In this document: positions 17,820 to 26,681 of the stretch, in pieces
Layout: the number at the start of each line of letters is the position of its first letter
Numbering within the stretch: position 1 is the stretch's first letter
NCBI RefSeq assembly: GCF_020193575.1
Contig: NZ_JADYVD010000015.1
Location: 79,783 to 143,782 of the forward strand
Source: Ensifer sp. IC4062
Lineage (GTDB): Bacteria; Pseudomonadota; Alphaproteobacteria; Rhizobiales; Rhizobiaceae
Direction: 5' to 3'
DNA length: 64,000 nt
The notes under the pieces: generated by a model
The model's database searches: none
What the model was told of the DNA's origin: nothing
The model's input: only the letters and a program-made list of their open reading frames with translations
Program-made: the position numbers and the translations under genes

Positions 17820-19310
17820 ATGAGAATAAAGAGCAGCCTAGTGTCTCAATCCGTTTTTTTTGATATCGCGAAACGCCCGATTGGGGCCTTTTCAAAAATC
17901 GCAGGACGGATTGTCCTCGCCGGGGCCATTGCCGTATTAGCCCTTTCCGCACCGGCAAAGGCCAATCCGAAATACGCCGGCATCGTCGTCGATGCGAAGA
18001 CCGGCAAGGTGCTTTACGGCGAGGATGCGGACGAGTTGCGCTATCCGGCCTCTCTCACCAAGATGATGACGCTGTATCTGACGTTCGAAGCGCTGGAAGC
18101 CGGACGGATTAGCAAGTCCACCCCGGTTCCGTTCTCCAAGAACGCTTCGGCAGAACCTCCGTCCAAACTGGGTGTGCGAGCCGGCAAGTCGATCACCGTC
18201 GAGCAGGCGATCCTCTCGCTCGTGACGCGCTCTGCCAACGACGCCGCCACCGCACTGGGCGAACTCCTGGGCGGTTCCGAACAGCGGTTTGCCCGGATGA
18301 TGACCAACAAGGCGCGCGCGCTCGGCATGACGCAAACCACCTACCGCAATGCCAACGGCTTGCCGAACCCGGACCAGAAGACGACGGCCCGTGACCAGGC
18401 GCGGCTCGGACTCGCGCTGCGGCAGCACTTTCCGCAATATTACGACTATTTCTCTACGCGGAGCTTCCGTTTCGGCAAGCAGACGATCGGTAACCATAAC
18501 CGGCTGCTTGGTAATGTCCGCGGTGTCGACGGTATCAAGACCGGTTACACCCGCGCCTCGGGCTTCAATCTGGTGACCTCGGCACAGCTTGACGGTCGCA
18601 GCATTGTCGCCGTCGTGTTGGGCGGAACGTCCGGTGGTGCTCGCGACGCCCAGATGCGTAAGCTCGTCGCCAAGTACATGCCGGCCGCATCGCGCCGTGG
18701 CGGCGGCAACCTGATCGCGCAAGCGCCCACCGCCGAACCGCCCATCGACGCCGTCGCGCAGGCCGAAGTGAAGCCTGCGGCAGCGTCCGTCGCGGTCGCT
18801 TCCGCTGCGATGGATCTGCCCAACACCGGCCCGGTTCCGGATTTCCGCTACAGCGGCGAGAGCTCAAGCCGTATGGAAATGGCCTACGCGGCAACGCGGC
18901 CGGCGTCCGATAATCCGGTGCTTACGGGCAAGATCGCGCCGAACACACTTGAAGCCCAGAGCGCCAAGCTCGCCGCACGGCCCGCGGACGAGGATGTCGA
19001 TACACAGATCACCAACTCGGTTGGCCCCAAGGCTGAGCCCCAGCCGGAAGAACAGGCCCAGCCACAGGGATGGGTCATCCAGATTGGCGCGACGCCCGAC
19101 AAGGCGCAGGCGATGACGCTTCTCGGCAACGCCAAGGAGAAGGGCGGCAAGACGTTGCGCAATGCGACACCGTTTACCGTCGCCTTCTCAAACGGCGGTG
19201 GCCAAGTCTACCGCGCACGTTTCGGCGGCTTCGACGATCAGGACAAGGCCGTCAATGCATGCAAGGTATTGAAGAAGAAGGGTTTCGCTTGCTGGGCGAG
19301 CCAGCAGTGA
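17820..19310 (+). CDS. D-alanyl-D-alanine carboxypeptidase with SPOR domain
   Basis: A 496-residue penicillin-binding protein of the DacA/DacC group that removes the terminal D-Ala from peptidoglycan stems in the periplasm. A signal sequence spans about 28-48 (AGAIAVLALSAPAKA). The active-site motifs are SLTK (S78, K81), SAN (138-140) and KTG (240-242). A Pro/Ala-rich linker (about 285-405) leads to a C-terminal SPOR domain (about 415-493, WVIQIGATPDKAQAM) that binds denuded glycan at the septum. The long N-terminus before the signal is unusual but has no better internal start. Confidence 0.93.
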   Translation: MRIKSSLVSQSVFFDIAKRPIGAFSKIAGRIVLAGAIAVLALSAPAKANPKYAGIVVDAKTGKVLYGEDADELRYPASLTKMMTLYLTFEALEAGRISKSTPVPFSKNASAEPPSKLGVRAGKSITVEQAILSLVTRSANDAATALGELLGGSEQRFARMMTNKARALGMTQTTYRNANGLPNPDQKTTARDQARLGLALRQHFPQYYDYFSTRSFRFGKQTIGNHNRLLGNVRGVDGIKTGYTRASGFNLVTSAQLDGRSIVAVVLGGTSGGARDAQMRKLVAKYMPAASRRGGGNLIAQAPTAEPPIDAVAQAEVKPAAASVAVASAAMDLPNTGPVPDFRYSGESSSRMEMAYAATRPASDNPVLTGKIAPNTLEAQSAKLAARPADEDVDTQITNSVGPKAEPQPEEQAQPQGWVIQIGATPDKAQAMTLLGNAKEKGGKTLRNATPFTVAFSNGGGQVYRARFGGFDDQDKAVNACKVLKKKGFACWASQQ

Positions 19311-19325
19311 CAAACACGACTTTCT

Positions 19326-19354
19326 GACGGCCGGGTGCGTTTTGCCCGGCCGTC
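19326..19354 (+). terminator. terminator after the carboxypeptidase gene
   Basis: GACGGCCGGG and CCCGGCCGTC make a perfect 10-bp stem around a 9-base loop, 16 bases after the stop, followed by TTCCTC. The T tract is weak, but the position and stem are convincing. Confidence 0.7.
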
Positions 19355-19388
19355 TTCCTCGGATTTGTACAGCGTAACGAGGTTGGTC

Positions 19389-19658
19389 ATGGCAGTGAAC
19401 GAGAATGTTCCCGGTGTTACCGTGATGCCGGGAAAGAAAACGAGATCCACGCGCATTGGTCTGCACCCCTTGCATGAGGCCGCCATGCGCATCGCCGATA
19501 TCAGCTTGAACCGTTCGAAAGCGAAGACCCGCGATCTCGTCGGCATGCTTTTGACGCATGGCGCGCGCGCATGGCGCTCTACCCAGCCCCGTGCCGGCAT
19601 CCACCTGCATGTGACCGCGCCCAGCCGTCGCTTCCCGCTGCGATTGCGCATCCAATGA
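19389..19658 (+). CDS. possible small hypothetical protein
   Basis: An 89-residue frame with a GAGG ribosome-site-like sequence just before its ATG (MAVNENVPGV). The product is basic and lacks a signal peptide or membrane segment. I recognise no family. It lies after the carboxypeptidase terminator and converges on the DUF1489 gene. It could be a chance frame. Confidence 0.3.
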   Translation: MAVNENVPGVTVMPGKKTRSTRIGLHPLHEAAMRIADISLNRSKAKTRDLVGMLLTHGARAWRSTQPRAGIHLHVTAPSRRFPLRLRIQ

Positions 19659-19722
19659 TTTGCGAGAATTGCCTGGGCTCGCTCCGCAATTCCAGACGAC
19701 CGTTACACGTTCCTGGAATTAC

Positions 19723-20160
19723 TTACAGAAGTCCGAGTTCCGCCAGTTCGCGCCGCAGTTCCAGTGGCATGTCCGCCTCGCCGGAGGAGAGCGAAGCGAG
19801 ATCGCGCGGCGCCTCCTTGTCCTGCAGGTAGCGCCATCCCTGGAAAGCGCGGCGCGGCTGGATTTCGGTTTCAACCACTTCCGGTCCAAGGATGAGATTG
19901 CAGCGGCCGATGCCCTCGCTGTCGGTGAAGGTTTCGACACCAATCAAAGACTGCCGCGCCTGCACATGACCCTTGATGACCCAATAGAGTGAACCGCCGG
20001 CAAGAAGCTCGTCGGTACGTTTTGGAACCATCCGGGTCGTATGGAACGAGTGCGCCTCTTGGCCGGCCGCAATCGCAGCCAGCGCCTTACGCGAAACCCA
20101 CTCGCGCAAGTCCTCGACCGATTCTGCGCCGACGCAGAGCTTTATGAGATGCAACGCCAT
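19723..20160 (-). CDS. DUF1489 family protein
   Basis: A 145-residue soluble protein of the DUF1489 family, conserved in Alphaproteobacteria. It opens MALHLIKLCVGAESVEDLREW and contains GSLYWVIKGHVQARQ and FQGWRYLQ, which are characteristic of the family. The function is unknown; no catalytic motif is apparent. It has its own transcription unit between the carboxypeptidase and serine dehydratase genes. Confidence 0.85.
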   Translation of the reverse strand: MALHLIKLCVGAESVEDLREWVSRKALAAIAAGQEAHSFHTTRMVPKRTDELLAGGSLYWVIKGHVQARQSLIGVETFTDSEGIGRCNLILGPEVVETEIQPRRAFQGWRYLQDKEAPRDLASLSSGEADMPLELRRELAELGLL

Positions 20161-20313
20161 CAGAAACCTTGAACACCCGTCCGCCGGCCGCGGTCAAGCG
20201 TGTTGAACCTCTTCGTCCACAAGAGTGCCCTCAGCCGACCTCATAATCCTATGGCAGGATTAGGGCAGAAAACCGCGTGGATCGCGCCTAGGTGTCTCGC
20301 CGACGCGGAAGCG

Positions 20314-21714
20314 TCAGCACTCGACGACGTTCACCGCGAGACCGCCAGTGGAGGTTTCCTTGTATTTCTCATTCATATCCACGCCCGTCTGCCGCATAGT
20401 CTCGATGCAGGCGTCGAGCGGCACGAAGTGGTTGCCATCGCCCTTAAGAGCCAGCGAGGCCGCGGTGACCGCCTTGACGGCACCAAGGGCGTTGCGCTCG
20501 ATACACGGCACCTGCACGAGACCGGCGACAGGATCGCAGGTCATGCCAAGGTGGTGTTCGAGCGCGATCTCTGCGGCGTTCTCGATCTGCTCCGGCGTGC
20601 CTCCCATCACGGCGGCAAGGCCTGCAGCCGCCATCGCGGAGGCCGAGCCGACCTCGCCCTGACAGCCCACCTCCGCGCCGGAGATCGACGCATTGTGCTT
20701 GATGATCCCACCAACGGCTGCGGCCGTCAGCAGGTAGTCCCGGATGCCCTCCTGATCGGCATCATCGTGGAAATGAAGATAATAGCGAATGGTCGCCGGC
20801 ACGACGCCGGCGGCGCCGTTCGTCGGTGACGTTACAACCCGTCCGCCGGCCGCATTCTCCTCGTTGACCGCCATCGCGTAGACGCTCAACCAGTCGTTTG
20901 CGAGCAGCGGGTTGGTCTTGTTTGATCGCCACTCCTCCTGAAGCTTGTCGTGGATCGAACGCGCGCGCCGGCGAACCTTCAGGCCGCCCGGCATGATGCC
21001 CTCCTGACTCAAGCCACGGTCGATACAGCTCTTCATCGCTTCCCAGATGCGGTCGAGGCCGGCGTCGAGCTCTTCCCTCGACATCGCGCATTCCTCGTTC
21101 GCCCGCTTCATCTGGGCAATGGTGAGGCCCGAACGAGCAGCCATATCGAGCATTTGCTGCGCCGTCGCGAAAGGATAAGGCACCTTTACGCCCGCCGGCT
21201 TGTTCTTGGCCGCGCGCATCGCCTCGAGCTCCGTGTCGGTCACGACGAAGCCGCCGCCGATCGAATAGTAGATCCGCTTCAGAAGCAGCCGTCCGTCGCG
21301 ATCGAGGGCCGAGAAGGTCATGCCGTTGGCGTGGCCGGGCAAAGCCACTTTCTTGTCAAAGACGAGGTCTGTTTTCGGCTGGAACGCGTAGGGCGGATGT
21401 CCGGCGGGCGTAATTCGACCCGTGCGCTCCACCTCATCGACGATTGCATCCATGCTGTCGGGATCGACGAGATCCGGACGCTCGCCCATCAGTCCGAGGA
21501 TAACCGCACGACCCGAGCCATGGCCGATGCCCGTATGCGCGAGCGAACCGTGCAGACTGACCTTGATGGCGGCGACGCTCGCATGTGTCGGTCGCGGCCA
21601 GTCATCGGACAGGATGAGGTCGAGAAACCTGTTTGCCGCCGACATCGGCCCCATCGTGTGCGAACTCGACGGACCGATACCGATCTTGAAGACGTCAAAG
21701 ACGGAAAGAAACAT
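20314..21714 (-). CDS. sdaA: L-serine ammonia-lyase, single-chain iron-sulfur type
   Basis: 466 residues from the ATG at 21714 ([24 protein letters not shown]). The enzyme deaminates L-serine to pyruvate and ammonia using a [4Fe-4S] cluster. Alpha and beta domains are fused. The N-terminal SSSHTMGP motif is intact, and the three cluster ligands C351, C393 and C404 keep the 42- and 11-residue spacing of the E. coli enzyme. It stands alone. A 7-residue N-terminal extension is possible but unlike the family start. Confidence 0.95.
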   Translation of the reverse strand: MFLSVFDVFKIGIGPSSSHTMGPMSAANRFLDLILSDDWPRPTHASVAAIKVSLHGSLAHTGIGHGSGRAVILGLMGERPDLVDPDSMDAIVDEVERTGRITPAGHPPYAFQPKTDLVFDKKVALPGHANGMTFSALDRDGRLLLKRIYYSIGGGFVVTDTELEAMRAAKNKPAGVKVPYPFATAQQMLDMAARSGLTIAQMKRANEECAMSREELDAGLDRIWEAMKSCIDRGLSQEGIMPGGLKVRRRARSIHDKLQEEWRSNKTNPLLANDWLSVYAMAVNEENAAGGRVVTSPTNGAAGVVPATIRYYLHFHDDADQEGIRDYLLTAAAVGGIIKHNASISGAEVGCQGEVGSASAMAAAGLAAVMGGTPEQIENAAEIALEHHLGMTCDPVAGLVQVPCIERNALGAVKAVTAASLALKGDGNHFVPLDACIETMRQTGVDMNEKYKETSTGGLAVNVVEC

Positions 21715-21926
21715 AAACTGCCTGCCCCGGAGCACGGAAACGTTGCAACGCCGACGTCCGCTTGGCTCCTCCTTGAGCGCGAGCGGCGTCGGCTTCTCTA
21801 TAGATATAGGATTAAACCCTAAGCCATCCCATCCCCATCGATCAGGCGATCAACCGACATCGGATTTTGTTCGTGCGACATGATGCGAAAGCGAGTTGCG
21901 GAAACTCTCCGTCGAATCAAAACGAC

Positions 21927-21948
21927 GCGGTCCTTGGGAACCGCGCCG
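21927..21948 (-). terminator. terminator after the 33-codon frame
   Basis: On the minus strand GCGGT and ACCGC pair around an 8-base loop and are followed by GTCGTTTTGA. It sits about 20 bases beyond the stop of the small frame, which supports that frame being transcribed. Confidence 0.5.
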
Positions 21949-21969
21949 CCCTGATGGAGTGTTTCGATC

Positions 21970-22071
21970 TCAAAGGCCGCCGAAAAGATAGCCCAGGACC
22001 AGAACGCCTGCGAAACCGGCCACGGCGCGGACAGTCACGCCCCAGCACGACTTCTGTATTGTATTTTCCAT
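21970..22071 (-). CDS. possible 33-residue membrane peptide
   Basis: Begins MENTIQKSCWG, followed by a hydrophobic helix (VTVRAVAGFAGVLVLGYLF), so it would be a single-span membrane peptide. GGAG lies 6 bases before the ATG, and a terminator-like hairpin follows the stop. This trio supports a real small gene, but I cannot recognise a family, and frames of this length arise by chance. Confidence 0.45.
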   Translation of the reverse strand: MENTIQKSCWGVTVRAVAGFAGVLVLGYLFGGL

Positions 22072-22260
22072 GATGTCTCCGAGTACCCAGAGGTCGGCGG
22101 GCATTGCATTCGATGCCCGCGCATGCGCCATGCATACTGAAGAACGTGCAGAGGCGCAACTTCGAAATGTGGCAAAATGGTGTCGAGGAGGCAGCCGGCC
22201 CCAAACAGCGCCGAAGAGCGCCGATCTTGCATTTTCAAACAGCCATGCCAAAACGCGTGC

Positions 22261-22965
22261 ATGACCTTCGAAGATTACATCGCACTCGGCATCTTCGTCC
22301 TGCTATGGGGCGGCTTCAACTGGGTGACCGACGGCCGGCGCAATTTCAAGCGTGTCAGCCTGACCCGGCTGATGAACGAAAACCGCCGGCGATGGATTCG
22401 CAACTCGCTCAACCGCGACCTGAAGATGATCGACACGCAGATCATCGCCGGATTGCAGGCCGGCACCGCCTTTTTTGCCTCGACCACAATCTTCGCGCTC
22501 GGCGGCTGCTTTGCGTTGCTCGGTGCGACCGACCAGGTGCAGATGATCTTCAACGACCTTCCACAGGTTTTCCGGGGCGGACGGGCCGGTTTCGAGCTGA
22601 AGGTCGGCGGCTTGACCTGCCTCTTCGGCTACTCCTTTTTCAAGTTCGGCTGGTCCTATCGCCTCTTCAATTATTGCTCGATCCTGATGGGCGGCATTCC
22701 GATGACGGCGGACATGACGCGCGACCGGCAGTCCGCCGAGCAGGCCGCAGAGCGTGCGATCCGCATGAACATCTTGGCAGCCAAGCATTTCAATGCGGGA
22801 CTGAGAGCGATCTTCCTGTCGATCGGCTATCTCGGCTGGTTCATCAGCCCCTATGTTTTCATCGTACTCACCAGCTTCGTTATCTTCGTGTTGATAAGGC
22901 GGCAATTCTTCTCCGAGGCGAGGGAGGCTCTCATTGAACACGGCCGCGAGGCTCTCAAGCACTAA
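22261..22965 (+). CDS. DUF599 family membrane protein
   Basis: 234 residues from the ATG at 22261. About four transmembrane helices are predicted: an N-terminal one (IALGIFVLLWGGFNWV), two central (around 61-86 and 110-135) and one C-terminal (LGWFISPYVFIVLTSFVIFVL). The layout and the RRxW-x-N and ADMTRDRQ-type loops match DUF599, of unknown function. A RIME-like repeat follows its stop. Confidence 0.82.
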   Translation: MTFEDYIALGIFVLLWGGFNWVTDGRRNFKRVSLTRLMNENRRRWIRNSLNRDLKMIDTQIIAGLQAGTAFFASTTIFALGGCFALLGATDQVQMIFNDLPQVFRGGRAGFELKVGGLTCLFGYSFFKFGWSYRLFNYCSILMGGIPMTADMTRDRQSAEQAAERAIRMNILAAKHFNAGLRAIFLSIGYLGWFISPYVFIVLTSFVIFVLIRRQFFSEAREALIEHGREALKH

Positions 22966-22973
22966 GATCGGCG

Positions 22974-23080
22974 CTACAGGGCCGCGCTTGCAATCGGACG
23001 CGCAAAGGTCGCCGTAGCGCTTTGAATTGCTGCATGATTTTGTCCTTAAATCGATTCCGATTTAAGGAACCAGGCGGTAG
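22974..23080 (+). repeat. RIME1-like intergenic repeat, full length
   Basis: A near-complete copy: CTACAGGGCCGCGC, then ACGCGCAAAGGTCGCCGTAG closes the first palindrome. GCTTTGAATTGCTGCATG leads to a second imperfect palindrome around CTTAAATCGATTCCGATTTAAG. Confidence 0.8.
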
Positions 23081-23176
23081 GAAAACACGCGCTGCTCCTC
23101 ATTCGAAGAACATCCGCACGTGGTCGGCGTAAGCCAGACATGCGAACTTACCGCGAGAACAGGATGGCAAAAGCCG

Positions 23177-24193
23177 ATGTCGGAAAACACAGCAACAACG
23201 ATTACCGAGACGGAACGCGCATCACCTGACATAGAAAGGCGTCATCGAATCGCGCTTCTAGATGCGCTCCGGGGCTCGGCGCTCGTCGCAATGGCAATCT
23301 ATCACTTCGTCTGGGATCTCGAATTCTTCGGCTATGTGGCCGCAGGAACTGCGGGGACGGGCGGCTGGCGGCTTTTCGCCCGGCTCATCGCGAGCAGTTT
23401 CCTGTTTCTCGCTGGCTACAGCCTGGTGCTCGGCCAGCGGCCGAATTTTCGTCCGCGTGCCTTTGCGCGCCGCTTCGTGCAGATCGCCGGCGCGGCGCTG
23501 CTGATTAGCGTTGCGACCTGGTTTGCCATCCCGGATACTTTCATCTTCTTCGGTATCCTTCATTCGATCGCGGCGGCAAGCCTCGTCGGGCTCCTATTCC
23601 TGCCCTTACCCGCGATCGTCTCCTTTGTTGCCGCGGCGGCTGCACTCGCCGCGCCGCTCTATCTGCGCTCGGACATATTCAACATGCCTCTGCTCTGGTG
23701 GGTCGGACTTTCCGAGACGCTTCCCCGTTCGAACGACTATGTGCCTCTCCTTCCCTGGCTCGCACCCTTCCTGGTCGGGCTTGGAACGGCAAAGCTGCTC
23801 CACCCAATGCTCGTTAGCCGGGGAGCGGCCATCAAACGGGAAGACAGTTGGAGCAAGCTGTGGATCAAGCCGCTCGCCTTCGGCGGCCGTCACAGTCTGG
23901 CCATATACCTCGTACACCAGCCGCTGCTCATCGGCCTCGTCTATCTCTTTGCCCAGATCGTACCCGCCGCAGCACCCAACCCGGAACAAGCCTACCGCGC
24001 AAACTGTGTGGCGGCTTGCAGCCGCGCTGACCCCGCCGCGCCGTGCGAAGCCTTCTGCGGCTGCACGCTCGACCGGCTGAAAGAACAAAGCCTTTTCGAG
24101 GACTTAAACATGGGCAAGATCGACGTGAACACGGATGAACGCATTGCGCGAATCGCCCGTCAGTGCACAATGGACGTGCAATCAGGGGACTAG
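23177..24193 (+). CDS. DUF1624 acyltransferase-like membrane protein with Cys-rich tail
   Basis: 338 residues from the ATG at 23177. The membrane part (about 25-275) has around 8-10 helices and matches the DUF1624/heparan-alpha-glucosaminide N-acetyltransferase-like group (HRIALLDALRGSALVAMAIYHFVWDL, then GRHSLAIYLVHQPLLIG). The last ~65 residues form an unusual soluble tail with a twin CX3C pattern (NCVAAC, then CEAFCGC). The ICMT-like methyltransferase gene follows three bases later. A transmembrane acyl transfer to an envelope sugar is plausible, but the substrate is unknown. Confidence 0.82.
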   Translation: MSENTATTITETERASPDIERRHRIALLDALRGSALVAMAIYHFVWDLEFFGYVAAGTAGTGGWRLFARLIASSFLFLAGYSLVLGQRPNFRPRAFARRFVQIAGAALLISVATWFAIPDTFIFFGILHSIAAASLVGLLFLPLPAIVSFVAAAAALAAPLYLRSDIFNMPLLWWVGLSETLPRSNDYVPLLPWLAPFLVGLGTAKLLHPMLVSRGAAIKREDSWSKLWIKPLAFGGRHSLAIYLVHQPLLIGLVYLFAQIVPAAAPNPEQAYRANCVAACSRADPAAPCEAFCGCTLDRLKEQSLFEDLNMGKIDVNTDERIARIARQCTMDVQSGD

Positions 24194-24196
24194 GAC

Positions 24197-24670
24197 ATGA
24201 ATGCCTATCGTGCCAAGCCGCTGAACTTCCCTTGGCCCGCCGTGCTTTATGGCGCGGCCCTTCTGGCTGCACTGATTTTCAACCGTTTCTTCCCGATTCC
24301 CGTAGCTAACGGACACGGCTGGTTTTCGTGTCTCACCGGATGCGCACTGATCTTTGCAGCGATCTCGATCAATTTGTGGGCCGTAAAGACTCTGCTCGAG
24401 CGGCACACCGCGATCCTGCCGAACCGATGCGCCACCTGCCTCGTTACCTGCGGCCCTTTTCGCTTCACCCGCAATCCGATCTATCTCGGCTACACGCTGC
24501 TGATGATTGGCAGCGGATTGATAACGGGCAATCCGTGGCTTTTCATCGCGGCGATCGCTGCTGTCGCGCTGACGACCGTCTTTGTCATCCGCAACGAAGA
24601 GCGACATCTGCTGTCGCGCTTCGGCTTCGAATTCGAACGCTATTGCCGTCGCACGGCGCGGTGGATCTGA
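24197..24670 (+). CDS. ICMT-like membrane methyltransferase
   Basis: A 157-residue membrane protein of the isoprenylcysteine carboxyl methyltransferase/PEMT-like group. It has N-terminal hydrophobic helices, then the SAM-binding signature GPFRFTRNPIYLGYTLLMIG (about 92-111), and ends with the family EERHLLSRFGFEFERYCRRTARWI motif. Bacterial members methylate lipids or small molecules; this target is unknown. It is three bases after the DUF1624 gene and surely cotranscribed. Confidence 0.88.
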   Translation: MNAYRAKPLNFPWPAVLYGAALLAALIFNRFFPIPVANGHGWFSCLTGCALIFAAISINLWAVKTLLERHTAILPNRCATCLVTCGPFRFTRNPIYLGYTLLMIGSGLITGNPWLFIAAIAAVALTTVFVIRNEERHLLSRFGFEFERYCRRTARWI

Positions 24671-24695
24671 CGCGGAAAACAAAAAAAGGTGGCGT

Positions 24696-24777
24696 CTACA
24701 GCGCCGCGCGTCTTTTCAGACGCGCAAAGGTCGCTGGAACGCTTGGAATTACTGCATGTTTAACAAACATGCAGTAA
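24696..24777 (+). repeat. RIME1-like intergenic repeat
   Basis: CTACAGCGCCGCGCG and GACGCGCAAAGGTCGCTGGAA form the first palindrome. The second half is shortened and ends in a perfect ATGTTT/AAACAT hairpin. Confidence 0.75.
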
Positions 24778-24805
24778 CCACGCTTTGAGCAGACCTATGA
24801 TCCGC

Positions 24806-25192
24806 TTAAGTGCCGACGCCGATCTCCGCGAGACGCGTTAAGCAGGCCTCCTCGACATTGTCGAGCTCGGCGAGCGTGTCATCGATATCCTTGCGTTTCT
24901 GCCGCAATTCCTCGCGCTTTTCCTCGACGCGCGTCATCAGAAGCTGCAGCTGGCCCATCTCGCCCGGCGGATCCTTGTAGACCTGAATGATCTCGCGAAT
25001 TTCGGCAATGGTGAAGCCGATGCGCCGGCCGCGCAGGATTTCCTTGATGAGATGACGGTCAGCCGGCCGAAACAGTCGGGTGCGGCCGCGCCGCTCCGGA
25101 TGAATAAGACCTTCATCCTCGTAGAAGCGGAGCGTTCTGGTCGAGATGCCGAATTCCCGTGTTAGCTCAGTGATGCTATAGTATTTATTCAC
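24806..25192 (-). CDS. MerR family regulator, LiuR-like
   Basis: A 128-residue MerR-type DNA-binding protein: HTH at about 6-25 (SITELTREFGISTRTLRFYEDEG), wing (RTRLFRPADR), then a long coiled-coil dimerisation helix (about 75-115). It closely resembles LiuR, the regulator of leucine/isovalerate degradation in Proteobacteria. No branched-chain degradation genes lie nearby; it sits downstream of mgtE. A perfect palindrome 37 bases before its start suggests self-regulation. The LiuR assignment is from memory of the family. Confidence 0.85.
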   Translation of the reverse strand: MNKYYSITELTREFGISTRTLRFYEDEGLIHPERRGRTRLFRPADRHLIKEILRGRRIGFTIAEIREIIQVYKDPPGEMGQLQLLMTRVEEKREELRQKRKDIDDTLAELDNVEEACLTRLAEIGVGT

Positions 25193-25228
25193 GCCGCCGT
25201 CCCATCAAATTCTGAGGCACCACTATCG

Positions 25229-25250
25229 TTGACTTTGACGTAAAAGTCAA
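25229..25250 (-). promoter_or_regulatory. palindromic MerR/LiuR-type operator overlapping a promoter
   Basis: On the minus strand TTGACTTT and AAAGTCAA form a perfect inverted repeat with a 6-base centre (TACGTC). TTGACT can serve as -35, with GATAGT 17 bases later as -10, so the palindrome lies in the spacer of a promoter for the MerR gene. This is the geometry MerR proteins use. Confidence 0.6.
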
Positions 25251-25265
25251 ACAACGCGCCCGCTC

Positions 25266-26681
25266 TCACGTGACGTGGAACCACCATGTGGCAATGCCGA
25301 GAAAGCTGAAGAAGCCGGTTATGTCAGTGACCGCGGTGACGAACACTGCCGAGGAAACAGCTGGATCGGCACCGGATTTTTCCAGGAGCAGCGGAATCAT
25401 GATGCCGGCGAGCGCGGCGGCCATCATGTTAATCAGAATTGCCGCGGCTATAATGCCGCCGATATTGGGATCTTGGAACCACAGACCTGCCACGAGGCCG
25501 ATGAACGTTCCGAAAATCATGCCATTCAGGAGCCCTACCCCGGCTTCGCGGCGGATGATGCGCGGCGCATTGTGAATATCGAGGCCGCGTGTCGCGAGCG
25601 CACGGACGGTCACTGTCATAGTCTGCGAACCCGCATTGCCGCCCATGCCGGCCACTATCGGCATCAGGATGGCCAAGGCCACAATCTGCTGGATGGTCGC
25701 GTCGAAAAGGCCGATCACGGAGGCGGATATGCAGGCCGTCATCGAGTTTATGAAGAGCCATGGCACTCGCGAGCGCGAGGCTTCGGCAACGGAGTCCGAC
25801 AATTCCTCGTCGCCGACGCCGCTCAGACGCAGCAGGTCCTCCTCCGCCTCCTCCTGGATCACATCGACCACGTCGTCGATGGTCAAGACGCCCACCAGGC
25901 GGCCGTTGTCGTCAACGACGGCGGCCGACAGCAGGTCGTACTGTTCGAATAGCTGAGCCGCCTCTTCCTGGTCCATCTCGGCGGGAATGGCATGGCTGGT
26001 GTCGCGCATGATGGCATCGACTTTGATCGAACGCTTGGTGCGAAGGATACGGTCGAGATCGACGGTTCCGAGAAGTTTAAACGTCGGATCAATGACGAAG
26101 ATCTGCGTGAAGCTGTCGGGAAGATCCTCGTCCTCGCGCATGTAGTCGATCGTCTGGCCCACGGTCCAGAACGGCGGCACCGCGACGAATTCCGTCTGCA
26201 TGCGCCGGCCAGCGGTGCTTTCCGGATAGTCGAGCGAGCGACGCAGACGCACGCGTTCGGTGAAGGGCAGCTTGGCGAGGATCTCTTCCTGATCCTCCTG
26301 ATCCAGATCCTCCAGAATGTAGACCGCGTCGTCGGAGTCCATCTCTCCGATCGCCTCGGCAATCTGTTCGTTGGGCAAATGTTCGACGATGTCGAGACGG
26401 ATGGCTTCATCGACCTCGGTCAACGCCGAGAGATCGAACTCCTTGCCGAGCAGCGAGACAAGCGCCAGCCGTTGTTCCGGCTGGATGGCTTCCAGAAGGT
26501 CGCCGAGTTCGGAGGCGTGAAGGCCGGCGACGTGCTGGCGCAGATAGATGATGTCGCGATCGGCAATCGCCGCGCCGACATGCATCAGGAAGTCGGAGCG
26601 CACAGAGCCGTCGTCGGCATAGATATCCGAACCGTCGTAAGCGGTGGCTTCTTCCGAACGGTCGTCGTCGATATTGCTCAT
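25266..26681 (-). CDS. mgtE: MgtE-type magnesium transporter
   Basis: 471 residues from the ATG at 26681 (MSNIDDDRSEE). An acidic N-terminal helical domain (about 30-150), two CBS domains (about 155-275; EDEDLPDSFTQIFVIDP, DLLSAAVVDDNGRLVGVLTIDDVVDV) and five transmembrane helices from about 300 match MgtE, the cytoplasmically gated Mg2+ channel/transporter. The TM signature MPIVAGMGGNAGSQTMTVTVRALA is intact. No M-box riboswitch was seen upstream. Confidence 0.94.
   Translation of the reverse strand: MSNIDDDRSEEATAYDGSDIYADDGSVRSDFLMHVGAAIADRDIIYLRQHVAGLHASELGDLLEAIQPEQRLALVSLLGKEFDLSALTEVDEAIRLDIVEHLPNEQIAEAIGEMDSDDAVYILEDLDQEDQEEILAKLPFTERVRLRRSLDYPESTAGRRMQTEFVAVPPFWTVGQTIDYMREDEDLPDSFTQIFVIDPTFKLLGTVDLDRILRTKRSIKVDAIMRDTSHAIPAEMDQEEAAQLFEQYDLLSAAVVDDNGRLVGVLTIDDVVDVIQEEAEEDLLRLSGVGDEELSDSVAEASRSRVPWLFINSMTACISASVIGLFDATIQQIVALAILMPIVAGMGGNAGSQTMTVTVRALATRGLDIHNAPRIIRREAGVGLLNGMIFGTFIGLVAGLWFQDPNIGGIIAAAILINMMAAALAGIMIPLLLEKSGADPAVSSAVFVTAVTDITGFFSFLGIATWWFHVT

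Larger units (their letters stand above)
21715..22260. other. intergenic region with a possible small membrane peptide gene
   Basis: About 550 bases between the divergent sdaA and DUF599 genes. The only candidate gene is a 33-codon minus-strand frame at 21970-22071, with its own ribosome site and terminator. The rest is unremarkable. Confidence 0.4.

Noticed and set aside
24738..24764. GGAAC-N16-TGTT sequence resembling a stress-sigma promoter
   Set aside because: It lies inside a RIME-like repeat and points to no downstream gene on that strand before mgtE's antisense; most likely chance.
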